From contig VXAZ01010787.1 of NCBI GenBank assembly GCA_013399875.1, positions 248,001 through 312,000 on the forward strand: 64,000 nucleotides of DNA. The letters run 5' to 3'. The notes beneath the pieces are model-generated. The model saw only the letters and a program-made list of their open reading frames with translations, had not been told where the DNA came from and ran no database searches. Every line of letters starts with the position of its first letter. Positions within the stretch are counted from its first letter, which is position 1. Positions 24,263 to 36,000 of the stretch are shown here, piece by piece. The position numbers and the translations under genes were made by a program. Source of the stretch: Gymnorhina tibicen (Eukaryota; Chordata; Aves; Passeriformes; Artamidae).

Positions 24263-26128
24263 AACCAATATGAAAGTCATCACTGACCATGGAGCAAGAG
24301 AACGGGAGAAGATGAAATGTAATTTAGTGCTGTACTCAAAAGGGTTCTTAATGGACTAAATGGATACTGAAAATTTTGTCCAAAAATAAATAAATTGACT
24401 TAAGAGCAGAGACTGGAAATATTTTAACATACACCTTTGCACAGACACACACATAAATGGTGTTGAAATGATAGAGGAATCTATTATGTGAGCTTTTCTC
24501 CTATAATAGCATTAAGATCAGAATATTAAAGAGAGAATGCTTAAATGCTTAAATGCACTTTCTTACTGATTAAATTAGATTGAGAAGAATGACAGACATA
24601 AGAATACAATTGCTTGAAAGCAACTGATGTGTCCAAACCCACAGGCAGAGTTGTAAAAAAAAAAGTTAATAATAAATACACAAAAAAAAATTTAGAAAGA
24701 AAGATGGGGAGGGTTGTCTGTAGTGATGGCATATATTAACAAGAAATAAGCATTGTTTCTTTGCCTATCAGTGCCAAGAATATAAGTTATGTGGGCTCAT
24801 ATCCTAAGGATATTTCAAATGAATTAAATGAAGAAAGCGATGTGGTATAACTGCTGCATCTAAATGAGGCTGATGGAAATAATGTAAATGTTGGTCTTAT
24901 ACACCAAATACAAAGAACAGCATTTCTAAAGAAGAACTTAAATAACTACACCACCAACCCACCCATCCCCCCTGTTATGAAGCATGTAAGTTTATTTCTA
25001 GCCTACATGTGTTCTGAAACCTTCTGAACTTGGCAATCAGAATACTCTCAGATTAAAAATCTTGAACATTTAAACATCAGGAAGGCATTTATGTGGTTCA
25101 TAAAAAGAGTACATGATAGATAAGTGTTTGTCACGTGAACAAAAGACAACAATAAAATGTACTCTGAAATACACTATTCTTAGAAAGGGGATGTTTGAAA
25201 ATGAGAAAAAGAATTTAGAAACCCAAGAAGTAATTATTTTTTCCTGGGCAAAACAACTTTCGTTTGAAAAAACACTCATACAAAAGGAAATTTTTATCTA
25301 CTTAGTACAAATTAGCAGGGATGGAGTAAGCTTTGTGTTTCTCCACAATCTCACTTCTGCAACATAGCATTCTCACAATAGCTTTCAATGGCTATTGGTA
25401 TTTTTGAGGCTGCTGTTGTCTCACTGAAGCTGTCATATTTCTGTTCTTCATGGAACTTGTGCTTCCAGTGGAAAGCAGTGTCAAAATGCTTTTGATTACG
25501 GGGAATAGAAAACAATCATGTTAAATCTCAATTATACTTACATTTTATTTTGTGTTTTTTTCTCTCCCTGTGCTATTACTAAATAAGAAAAGTACTAATG
25601 TGAAGAGGAATATCAGTATTCCTTTACTTGGATTCTCAGAGTATTACCACCTCTTTTAGAAATTTTTGTCTAATGAGGTGGAACAAAAATAATAGTTTTC
25701 TTGGAAGATTAATCTCAAGGAAAGCCCTGTAAATAGATAGTTTCCTGTGATTCTAAATCAAGTTCGTGGTTTGGCTTTCCAAACCTATTTAAAGAATAAT
25801 CAGCAGTCATAGAAACCACACTCTACAACTAAGGCGTTTAATTTGCAATCCTAAACTAGATGTTCTTCTAACAGTTGAAAAAATATCTAAGTATTCCTTT
25901 GGTAAATCTGCCAAACATTTCAAACTGTATGAAATTCCATATTTATGGTTTTTTTGAGTTCCTTATTGTTTTTCCATCTGTTTTCTGTGATTCTACTGGA
26001 TTTCAATGACAGGTGAATAAAACTGTGAAAACCTGTGAAATAATTGTTTTTCCACAGCTGGCATTTGGAGAATTTCAAGTTGTAATGTGATTATTTGATA
26101 AGTTCCACACTACCCACATTACTGTTGT

Positions 26129-26192
26129 TATACATATATATGCACATATACATACATATACATATACATATATATACATATATATATATATG
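26129..26192. repeat. (TA/CA)n microsatellite
   Basis: About 64 bases of almost strictly alternating purine and pyrimidine, built from TATA, CATA and one GCACA step. It ends in a pure TA run. Such tracts are length-variable and can adopt cruciform or left-handed conformations. Confidence 0.85.
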
Positions 26193-27142
26193 ATTTCTCA
26201 GAACCCTGGTCTCTTCCCAGACATTGTTACCTGAAGAGTTGGGCAGAAATTAATCTTGTAGTGGAACATCCAACACTCTATTTGAATGGTTAATCTTAAA
26301 AGAGAGGCAGCTGTTCTAGGAAAGGAGAAATACCTGAAAATTGATGTCTTCTGAGGACACAGAGTATTTGGGACACATCTGAGTATTTTATAAATCTTGA
26401 TTTTTGAGAAATAGCTATTTTTTGTGATGAGACCAATTTATATTTTGTATTTAAAAAGAAACAAACCAAACAACCATGTTATTTATTTACGTATTTCAGA
26501 TGTGGTTGGCATTAAATCACAAAATTAAATTGCATGTAGTAATACGATTTATAATAAATTTGCTTATCCTACCACAGACTCCTTAGGCATAGCACTTGGT
26601 CCATACTCCACCTATAAAACCCTGATGGGCATCTTCATGACCAAACGCTGCTTGTAGTGGCTGATGAAATTTGGGGACGAGAGGGTCAGAGGACAAATTT
26701 TGAACCACCCTGCAGCAACAGAGTCAAAGGTGATAGGAGGAGAAGGAAGAAAAGGGAAAGAAAATAGAACTGCAAAATTTTTGTCACATTTGAAAACATC
26801 ATGAAGACTGGTCATACCTTTATGGACAGTAATAATGGGGTAGTGGTACAGGGATTCTGTGAAAAAAATTAAAAAGCAAATTATGAAGCTCTCTTATATT
26901 CTGTGAAACCCCTCTGCCACTGTACAATCACTACAGAAGAATATTACTTCAAAAACAAAGATTGTCCATTGTACAGTTAATATTTGAAAAGTTCTCTGAG
27001 TAGGTTGAACTGAATCCTGCATTATACAACTTATATTTTCAAGAGAAAATAAGGAGTTAGTGGTGATAGGGATTTATAACTCTTACAAAGGATTTATTGT
27101 CTGAATAAACTAAGGGTTATGAGGTTTTTGAAAGCATATAGT

Positions 27143-27943
27143 TGTCAGAGGCTGAAAATAGTTTATGCCTCAAACACTGATACAAAGTTTTAAAGAAGCT
27201 ACAACCACAGAAACCTCCTTGAAGAACTTTGGACTGTAAGTCGAACTGCTGATTAGATAAAAGGAAACCCGTTGTTCAGTCACCTCAGGCTGAAGGAAAG
27301 GTATGCATCCACAAAAGGCCAAAGCCTCCAGCTGCCATCCCAGCTGAGTTTGGGGTGCGGGGAAGAGCACAGCTCACAGAAGCCAGGTTTACACACACTC
27401 CCCCCAGCCGAGGTGGGAGGAGGAGGTTTTGGGTGCATGGTGTAACCTCTGGTCAGAGGCAATAAACACCCATCCTCCGATTACACAAACTGGCCCAGCT
27501 GTGGAACCCCCAGCCCCACGGGACAGCCACGTGAGAGGCTTTGCCCCACAGGACTGCAGTGATGCAGCAGACCCAGAGACTGCTGCAAGAGCCTGCCCCC
27601 CCCTCCAGGGGGACATGCCCGGACATGCCTGCCTAGCCCGAGCATATATACCCATGGGATCCTATGCTTTCTAGGGGGACCTTCACCACCAAGAAGCCCA
27701 GCTGGAGAGGATCAATGGAATATCGTTGCGATCCACGGAGTGGTGATATTTTCCTTATTCTGTCCCTGTCACTCTCTTTCTGTCCCCTCCACCTATTTTC
27801 TACTTTCTTTCTTTCTCACTCTCTCTCTCTCATATCTGCCATCAATAAAACCCATATTATTGTCACTGGCATATGGTCTCGTTTGCACCTTAATTTGGGC
27901 AGAGGAATTTCTAAAGAACCTTAATAACAATTGGATCATAACA
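27143..27943 (+). mobile_element. Solo LTR (801 bp) with 5-bp target-site duplication
   Basis: The element begins TGTCAGAGGCTG and ends GATCATAACA (TG...CA), between ATAGT copies at 27138-27142 and 27944-27948. A 5-bp duplication is typical of ERVL-class elements. The body is much more GC-rich than its surroundings. In plus orientation it carries a TATA-like TATATA at 27645-27650, a long pyrimidine-rich segment at 27760-27832, and AATAAA at 27844-27849, which implies an R region of about 170-200 nt. There is a CACGTG E-box at 27528-27533. No retroviral internal region follows, so I read it as a solo LTR. Several 60-88-codon frames cross it on both strands and are not genes. Confidence 0.6.
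27645..27849 (+). promoter_or_regulatory. LTR TATA element and poly(A) signal
   Basis: TATATA at 27645-27650 and AATAAA at 27844-27849 lie in the order expected for a plus-strand LTR, separated by a CT-rich R-like segment. Confidence 0.45.
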
Positions 27944-27948
27944 ATAGT

Positions 27949-29640
27949 GAAAGTTCATGTGGGCAACTCTGTGAGAATAAGAGCCAGTGGTCTCTGAATT
28001 TTACACTTTAGCAAAATAACTTTTTTTTTCTCAGTTACCCATCTGCAATCTACACTGTCAATGTATCCAGTCTACTATCAAATTAAATGAACAGGGGGTT
28101 TTAATAATTATTAAAATATAAGGTAAGAATTATGGTCTCTATTTCAAAGGACACTTATCTGGGGTTTTTTTCCCACACCATCATGAATTGAAAACAAAGC
28201 AATTTCTCACAAACTGTGAAAAAATCCAACTATGTAATTCTTAAGAATTTTATTTCTATACATTCTTACTTATGCTGTTATCAAATAGATTATTTTTACT
28301 AAAGCATTTTTTTCTAGGATTAAGAAAGGAGAGAAGGCCTGGGTCCCTTAGTGAGTAATTTTGTTCACTGTATAAAGTTGGAATTTAATTTTGTCTTGCA
28401 GCTTGAGAGATCTCTGACAAGAAGCATTTGATTAGCCAGTTATTGTACAAATGCAAACAAAACATAGTCTCTGCTGTCTTACTGCACAAATTAAATCGCA
28501 AAGGATTACCATTTACCTGGTGAAACAGAGCAGTTTGAATTTCCAACTTCTGTTCTTTGAAGTAGAGTTTGTCTGAAAAGTCATGTAAGGTAAGCTTTTT
28601 GTATTTTTTTTTTGCTCATGTTCCTAAATTCCTCCTAGCCCTGCAGCTTTTCTCTAGCAAATTTTTGTTAGATATTTCTTTATGGCAGAGATTATATGTT
28701 TGTAGTATAGTTAGTATAATAGAATCCTATGCTTAATGGAGCCTAGATATTGGTGGCTGTCAAGATGGAAAGGTAACAATGTAATTTTAATATTTTATTT
28801 CACAAAACCAGTGAGAATTTACATCATCTCTGAACAGCCACAAGTAGTAGAAACTGAAAAGATGCACCATAGAATGAGGGGATTTATATATGTATAAAAA
28901 AAGAAAACACAACCTGAAAAAATCCCAGGCTGTTCTAACACAGTCTCAGAATCTTCTCTGTGAAATTAAAAGTGAATGGAATGACTGAACAGCAAGGAGG
29001 AATCTTACGGAAAGCAAAAGTATTATTAAACTTATACTGTTCATGATACTCTGTGTTATACTGATAAAATTTGTGGGTTTTTTCAGTGTAAGCAGCTCAG
29101 GCAAAAAAACCAGCCTCTGTAAGCTTACCCAATAGCAAGTTCCAATCAATGCAAATTAAATTGCAGTTCTTTTTAATTTTAAAGTATCTGGGTTAGTTAC
29201 ATCCATGCTAATAACAGGGAGAAGGACGAGGGATGCCATGTCTCAGCATAGTATGGAAATCTGTTCCTTGGCCATTACATCTGAGTCATTCAAGACACAT
29301 TAACTAATCAAATGCACTGGATATTTCTTGATTAGATGAACTCAAACTTGATATTAAATTTCAAAATGTGCGTTGTTGTTTCTACCTCTTCTATTGGTTA
29401 TTTTATATTTACTTAGAACTCTGTTTAAAACAAAGTCTTGAGTACTATGTCTCAAGAATGAAAACTGGCACATAAAATGCCCAAAATCAGACAAGAGTTA
29501 GATAAAAACTTGGTTTTCACTAAATGTTCCTAAAAAGGGGGGAAACTCTTTTGCCTCCACAGAGTGAGCCAAGAAATGTGAAATAGGGATGAGTGATGGA
29601 ATGCTTGGACCTTATCAGTGAACAGCTCTCAGATTTCCTT
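27949..29640. other. AT-rich unique sequence
   Basis: Nothing gene-like or repeat-like stands out apart from a T9 run at 28608. A GTAAG|GTAAGC donor-like site sits at 28569-28576 but lacks a convincing exon upstream. Confidence 0.55.
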
Positions 29641-30150
29641 CATAGAATCACAGAATATGCTGCGTTCGAAAGGACCCACAAGGATCATCAAGTCCAACTC
29701 CTGGCTCTGCACAGGACACCAAGTGTCACACCATGTGCCTGAGAGTGTTGTTCAAACGCTTCTTGAACTCTGTCTTGCTGCTGTGACACTTCCCTGGGGA
29801 GCCTGTTCCAGTGCCCAGCCACCCTCTGGGTGAAGAACCTATTCCTGATAACCAACCCAAACCTCTCCTAACACAACATCAGGCCACTTCCTTGAGTCCT
29901 TTCACTCAAGGAAGGTTGGGAGAGTGAAGACATCAGTGCCGGCCCCTCCGCTTCCCCTCGTGAGGATATGGAAGACTACACTGAGGTCTCCCCTCAGTCT
30001 CCTCCAGGCTGAACAGACCAAGTGACCTCAGCCACTCCTCATACAGCTTCCCCTCAAGGCCCTTCACCATCCTCATGGCCTCCTTTGGACACTCTCTAAT
30101 TGCTTAATTTCTTTGTTATATTGGGGTGCCCAAAACTCAAGATACACTAA
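29641..30150 (-). mobile_element. CR1 LINE 3' end, minus strand
   Basis: Read on the plus strand it opens CATAGAATCACAGAAT, the reverse complement of the CR1 3' terminus. It then follows the well-known inverted CR1 3' UTR and ORF2 end, with recognisable words such as GGATCATCAAGTCCAACTC, GGGGAGCCTGTTCCAGTGCC, TCCAGGCTGAACAGACC and ATCCTCATGGCCTCC. Homology fades at about 30150, so this is a 5'-truncated copy of roughly 500 bp, which is the normal fate of CR1 insertions. Divergence is moderate. A local change at 29887-29914 creates a perfect 11-bp hairpin. The 71-codon plus frame across its start is incidental. Confidence 0.93.
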
Positions 30151-31000
30151 TGTATTGTAGGAGCCACATTAAAAAGTCAGAGTTACTTCTATCAGAATAT
30201 AACCTTGTAAGTAACCGGAGGATGGGAAAGCATTTTTGGACTGACATAGGAGGTTTTTAACCTTTTTAAACCATATCTGTAAATGGTGATAGTGCAACCC
30301 TTAAGGAAGATGCTGTATTAACCATCTGCTATTTAAGCATGTTTTCAAGTCTTTGTTGATAGTTTTGTAAAAGAAATTCAGAAATTAGTTTTTCAATAAC
30401 CCAAAAATTTAGCCACTCTGATTTTAGTTAAGAAGTGATATAGATTGCAAATATCAGATCTATCAGAAACCAGATAGGCAATTTTTAAAAATCTTTACCC
30501 ATGCCTAAGGATGTCTGCATCATTATCCTCTTCATCCTTCAGCTAATGCATTCTTTCAAACATTGGTTTTTTAAAAGTTTTTCTTAAAAACTGATAAAAC
30601 TGGTTGAGCACAAGTATATTCCTATAACGTTATATTCTGCCACAGATACCATTTAAAAGCATTACCTTGTTGACAATGTTATAGTTAACTAAGTAAAGAA
30701 GTACCTCAGTGCATTTTTCCTTGATTAATTTTAGAAAAAATTTTTTCAAAAGAACAGACACTTTAGATGCATTTGAAAACACAGCTAAGAAACGTCATGA
30801 AAAGAAAGTAGAGCAAAAGATGCTGACACCTGAATTTGCTTATGAGAAAACAGAAGTAAAAAGTTAAGTGATTACTTACAAAATTGTACTTCTATTAAAG
30901 TCAACAGTGATTTAATGCCAGTTTTGATAATTGTGTACATAGAAACTTGAAAACTTAAAATTCAGTAGATGATTACTATGGAAGCTCTCTTGCAGTCACA

Positions 31001-31034
31001 GCCCCCACCAAAAAAACCCCAAAAACCCAAACCC
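31001..31034 (-). repeat. C-tract cluster with G-quadruplex potential (minus)
   Basis: C-runs at 31002-31006, 31017-31020, 31026-31028 and 31032-31034 are separated by A-rich loops of 10, 5 and 3 nt. The minus strand therefore has four G-tracts of at least three with loops no longer than 10 nt. Confidence 0.6.
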
Positions 31035-31196
31035 TAAAGAAATTATTAAGTTGCTTTTTTTCAGGACTTAAAAATCTAAGAACCATAAGGCCTGTGAAAA
31101 TCTGGGAGAGAGGTGGGGGTTGAGCAAGTGTCTGCTGGTGTTTAATTTCTATCTGGGCTTAAACCACAACAAACTGTTTTGAAAAAGACACAATAT

Positions 31197-31320
31197 TAAA
31201 ACAAAACTTAAAAAAAGAAAATAAAACAAAAAACCCAAAAAACCAAAACCAACCAACCAAAAAACCCCCCAAACCCCCTCAAAAAACCAACAAAAAAAAC
31301 TAACCTAAAAACCAAACAAC
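31197..31320. repeat. A/C-rich low-complexity tract
   Basis: About 120 bases nearly all A and C, with AACC and CCAA words plus C6 (31265-31270) and C5 (31274-31278) runs. It closely resembles the 11.1-kb tract in composition but not in exact order. Confidence 0.8.
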
Positions 31321-32951
31321 ACTTGTGCAGAGGATGGAACAATACCAGAACTCCTGTCATTTATTTCTGCTAAGGAAAGAAATTATGTTGTCTTCAAAAT
31401 CCAATCTGGATAAGGTGTTCATGTGATGAGAATGTAATTGTGATATTGCTAAAAAATACTCTCTGAATCAGTAGTGTCCAGAAAACAAATCACTTGCACT
31501 GCAGTTTTCAATGTTCTTGTTGAAAACAAACCTTTCCAATCTTCCTGTGTTCAGTGTAGATTAAGTATTTTTGTGTTTTTCTTGGTTTTTTCAACTCCAG
31601 TGGCTCCCTCTGTGTTGTTCTTCAGTCTCCACACAGACTTGCAGAGCAGCAGTGAAGACCGCTCTACATTCTCTATGCATCCTGGGAAGTGGGTCTGTTC
31701 TCTTTCTCCTTTTCAACGTGATGCTGTGAATCTCCCCTCCATGCCGTGTCTCTGAAAGTCTCCAATTTCATTCCACACAGTTAAATCCCAGTCACTCACA
31801 GGGAAAGGCTCTGGTCTGGTCCAGTGGTTTGTGACATCCATTTTTACCCCTCAAAGATGGCCTGTGTCACTCTGTGTGATGGTGAGTCATCTACTGCTTA
31901 AACCCAGGGCAAATGTCAGGCTGTAATGTAACACAGAGCAGCCTCTGAAACTTCCTTGGTCTTTTAGAATTTCCAAGGTCCTCTTTTGTTGAAAATATTA
32001 TGACCTTCTCTCAAAGTTATCTTATGCAGCTCTTGGAGCAAAAGGAACTTTAAATACGGTGTTTCAAGCAACCTTGAGAAAATGCTTATGAACTGGTTGA
32101 GGATAAAAGTTTAGGAAGTTTTAAGTTCTCTTAATTTCTGTAATCAAGATAAAACAAGGTCTGAGGAATCAGAAGATGGAGAAATAAAGACTCATAGAAC
32201 AGAAACCTCTTGAAAGAAACATACATTCACAGCTTTTTTCTACCACTTACCCTTTACAAACTTCTTCCTAGATGGTATTTCAATCAATTCAGTGTTGAAA
32301 TACTAAAACTTAGACCTTACAGATTAGAAGAAATTTGGCTGGTATCATTTAATTTTATCAAGTTTTTTATAGATCCACAAAATACTAATGCTGTGGACAC
32401 AGAAGGAGTAGAAGAAACTACGTATGGTCATAGGAGAAGAAATTTTTATCAGCTTATAACTATATAGTGTGCTTGTGTGTCAGATACTTCTGGAACCAGT
32501 CCTGAGTGATAGTTTCATTGCTGCTCTCAAGACAGCAATTAATTGGACCACACTGACAATCCTGAAACTAATGCACACAGTATGCTTGATATTTTGACAG
32601 AAATTCCACCTCATGGCCATGTACAAATATAATGAAGATCCCATTGCTGTTTACAGAAACTTATTTTCTAGATTACACATGTAATATTTCAATGATGCAA
32701 GGAAAAGAAAAAGCTAAGTTTGAATACTGCTTAAAAATGAAGACTGTAGTATTTAGTGGTCACAAATGTTTTATTTGATTCTATCTTCTTTCTTTGGCTG
32801 TGTATTTCTCTCATATAAGGAAAAATCTTAAAAGTTTTCGAAAAAAACCAAAACTGGTTACCTTCTTAAAAGAAATAAGGAAGTCTTTCTGTACCTTAAC
32901 TGACTCATTCATTACAACAAAAACAATTAGTTAATTTTTTTTTTGTCTTAG

Positions 32952-33064
32952 GTATAATCTTCATAGGTGGCATAGACAATAATATCAGAATGGAAGGAGT
33001 GTGAAACTGCTTAAAGTCTGTCAGAGTACCTCACATTAGCTAATTTGATGGTCTAAATTAAGAG
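32952..33064 (+). other. Candidate non-coding exon bounded by strong splice sites
   Basis: A run of T ending TTGTCTTAG precedes 32952 and AAGAG|GTAAGTT follows at 33065, both good vertebrate matches. All three frames contain stops, so a coding internal exon is excluded. It could be an exon of a long non-coding RNA, a terminal or poison exon, or a chance pairing. Confidence 0.2.
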
Positions 33065-36000
33065 GTAAGTTCACTATGTGCTGGACTGGCTTTAAAAAGT
33101 GTACATTTTAAGATTAGCTTCTTACGTTCAGATCTTAATATCTTTGAATGACTTGATCAAGACAGATGTTCAAGCACTGATTTACAGTGATTTCGAAAGA
33201 AGCATTAATTTGAGTGAGAGCTGCTTTGTATTCAGCTGGTATGTAATTAAGCATATCTATGCATACATTATCTATAGAGAAACTTCCCTAGTTTCAAATT
33301 TTTTAATACATATATAATTATTTTAAATGTATAAAATTCATATATGTGCATACAGGTGTGCAAACTTATATGCATATAACATCTATAAAATTATAAATAT
33401 GAAAACCAAGTATAGATTCAGGAGACTAATTTGAGATTTTAAAATTATGGTCTGTGCTTTCAAGATTAAAAATTACTCTGATGTGGGGATGTAAAGGAAA
33501 GGATGTCTGTAATATGTTATTTTTTCATTGAAGTGAGCAAAGAGAGAGGAGAGTGTTTATATTAATATCTTTGTAAAACACTTTCTTATCCTTGTGTTAT
33601 AAGGGTATCTCTGACATCCATTCTATAGATCTGAGGTTTAGAAGACCTTTATTGCATTGTGATGGAGGCATAGAAAAATAGTGACAGGTATATAATTTAA
33701 TATGTTTGAAAAAGGGACAATAAATAACAGTTCTTTACTCCAACTTTCATTGGTCAAATTAAAGTGGAGCAATTTATGCCTTACTCCCTTGTTGAGCTCT
33801 TTCTGCTGCACTTCATCCATCTCAAATCAGCCTTCACTCATACAAAAAGGCTGTAATTTAATTTGAGAAAAATGATACCTTCATCAGACTGATTGTATGT
33901 TCATCCTTGTTTAATTCCTTATTTCATGTTTATGAGAGGGTGAAAAAAAAGGTAGATATTTATTGTTTAGCAGAAGTACATTCCCCCCCCCAATAATTCA
34001 ATATAATTATGATTAACCCAATATCCTGAGGAACTCCACATTCTAAGGGTCTTGTGTGTTTGAAGATAGGGAGCGTGTTGGATTGTTTAAAGGGAAAAAA
34101 ACCCCTAGATTAAACAGTAGCACATTAATCATGATAGACACTCACAGAATGTGTTCCTAAGAGATACATATGCTTTTGCTGAAAGTGAGATCTTATTTCT
34201 TGCATCACCATCATTACAAAGGGAATTCAACTCATTCTTCTAGAATGAAGCACCACTTTCTAAAATAATGATTAGTAAGGAACAGCATTAAGATACAATA
34301 CTTCTTCAGGGCTTGCTTCAAAGAGATTAAAAGAGAAAGATTTATATTACATGCATAGAGAGCAGGGATGTGAAAAAATGCCATAACGTAAAGAAGGATT
34401 TTTTTCTTCTATCTGATTAATAAGTGTGTCAATTAAATATAATAATTAGGAGGAATAATTATGCCAAATATGTCTTATATATCAACAGTTCCAAGTGAGT
34501 AAGAAGAAATCTAGTTTTAGGAAAGACAAGCCTGATTTGTATCTACTGCTGAGAGATTATGGGAACACTATACATTAGTTACAGTCAGGTGATGCTTTAC
34601 AGATAGCCTGGTAGAGAAGGCAACAAAACCGACTGTGTTCATAGAGCAATCCAGAAAAGAAAGTAAATTAACCTTGTGGGCCCAAAACTCACTTTTGGTA
34701 CAATGCTCTTTTTTCAGTGGTGAACTATAGAAGACAACAGAGGAGTGTTACTTCCTCTTCACCTGCTGAGTTTAGTGGGTTAGTGAATATACAGAAAGGC
34801 AGAAGGGAAGATTAATTATGCCACTACTGTGTTTTTAGCCTTGTGCTCCTCTTTTGTTTGGGCAAGTTAGACAATACATATAAAGTTGTCCCCTAAAACA
34901 GAACTAAAAGGTGTTAAAAAACAGCTAAAAAGGGGACACCTACTCCCTCCTCACCCCCCCATTTTCTTGCATCTGTGTGGTTTTTTCTCTTTTTTAAACA
35001 AGCTATGATTTTTCATTTCTTTTTGAGTTAAGAAAAAGTCTTGCTCAAGACTCAAAACTTTTAGTTTCACTTTCTATGTAGTTGATCATAATTGATTTGC
35101 CTTTCTTAGGTGGGAATCTCCTGCCATTACGCACTACTTCATGAATTGGTAAAGGCAATCTAAAAGTGGAAGTCTCAAAGAATATTGTAATGAGAAAAGG
35201 AAAGGTAAAAACAAGGTACCATTTAACTGCTCTGAAATAGTCTTTAAAGTACATTCCATCCAAGATACAAAGATAAGAGGCAGACCTGCTCTCTAAGTCA
35301 AGCACGGGAAAGTCCTTGTAGTCTTGTGGTGTTTGTGAGTCTCTTTCTCTTGGTCTGCTCTAAAACTCATTGGAAAAGTAAAGTGTATGGAAAAGTATGG
35401 TCAACTGCCCAGAACAGCTGTCAAAAATAAAGTCTAGCAATATGTATGAAGCAGAATATATTCCAGAGATTCTCCTTTCTATTACTTGGAAAACAGAGGA
35501 AAAAAATCAAGGCTCGCATCTACATCTTTCTTTTTTTTTTACTCTTCAAAGCATGACCACATGTACTGGAGAACTTTCCTGCTTTTTCTTATGCCCCATT
35601 TTCTTACATACAGGTATCGGGAAGAGGCTTGAACTTTAAGAATACTACAAATTTTAGGCAAATATGTTTTGCCAAAGGAAAGATTCTGAAAGCTTGCCTC
35701 AGAAGTGTAAGTATCGAGTCATTTTTGAAGGTCAGCTCTGAGTTTATTGTGCTCCTTTCAGACTTCCTTAGTGCTGTAGTTATAGTTGCATAAACAGACT
35801 AATATGTAATGGAATTCCAGGAAGGGAGACTGTGTATTTTCTTGCATACTGATTTAGGAAATGTCTTAAATGTCCTGGTTATAGAAATTGCTGTTGAAAT
35901 ACTGTTTTGAGAAGGCAAAGGTCAACCCAAAACTGAAGAGAAGGAAATATCAAGTCAAATTAGGTGGATAGGATATTCTGCTGAGGTGGATAAACAAATC

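Larger units (their letters stand above)
23813..27137. other. AT-rich unique sequence with microsatellites
   Basis: No gene is recognised. The stretch contains an ATT/ATC microsatellite (24217-24262), short poly(A) runs near 24656 and 24683, and an alternating purine-pyrimidine TA/CA tract (26129-26192). The open frames are all under 90 codons and unremarkable. Confidence 0.6.
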
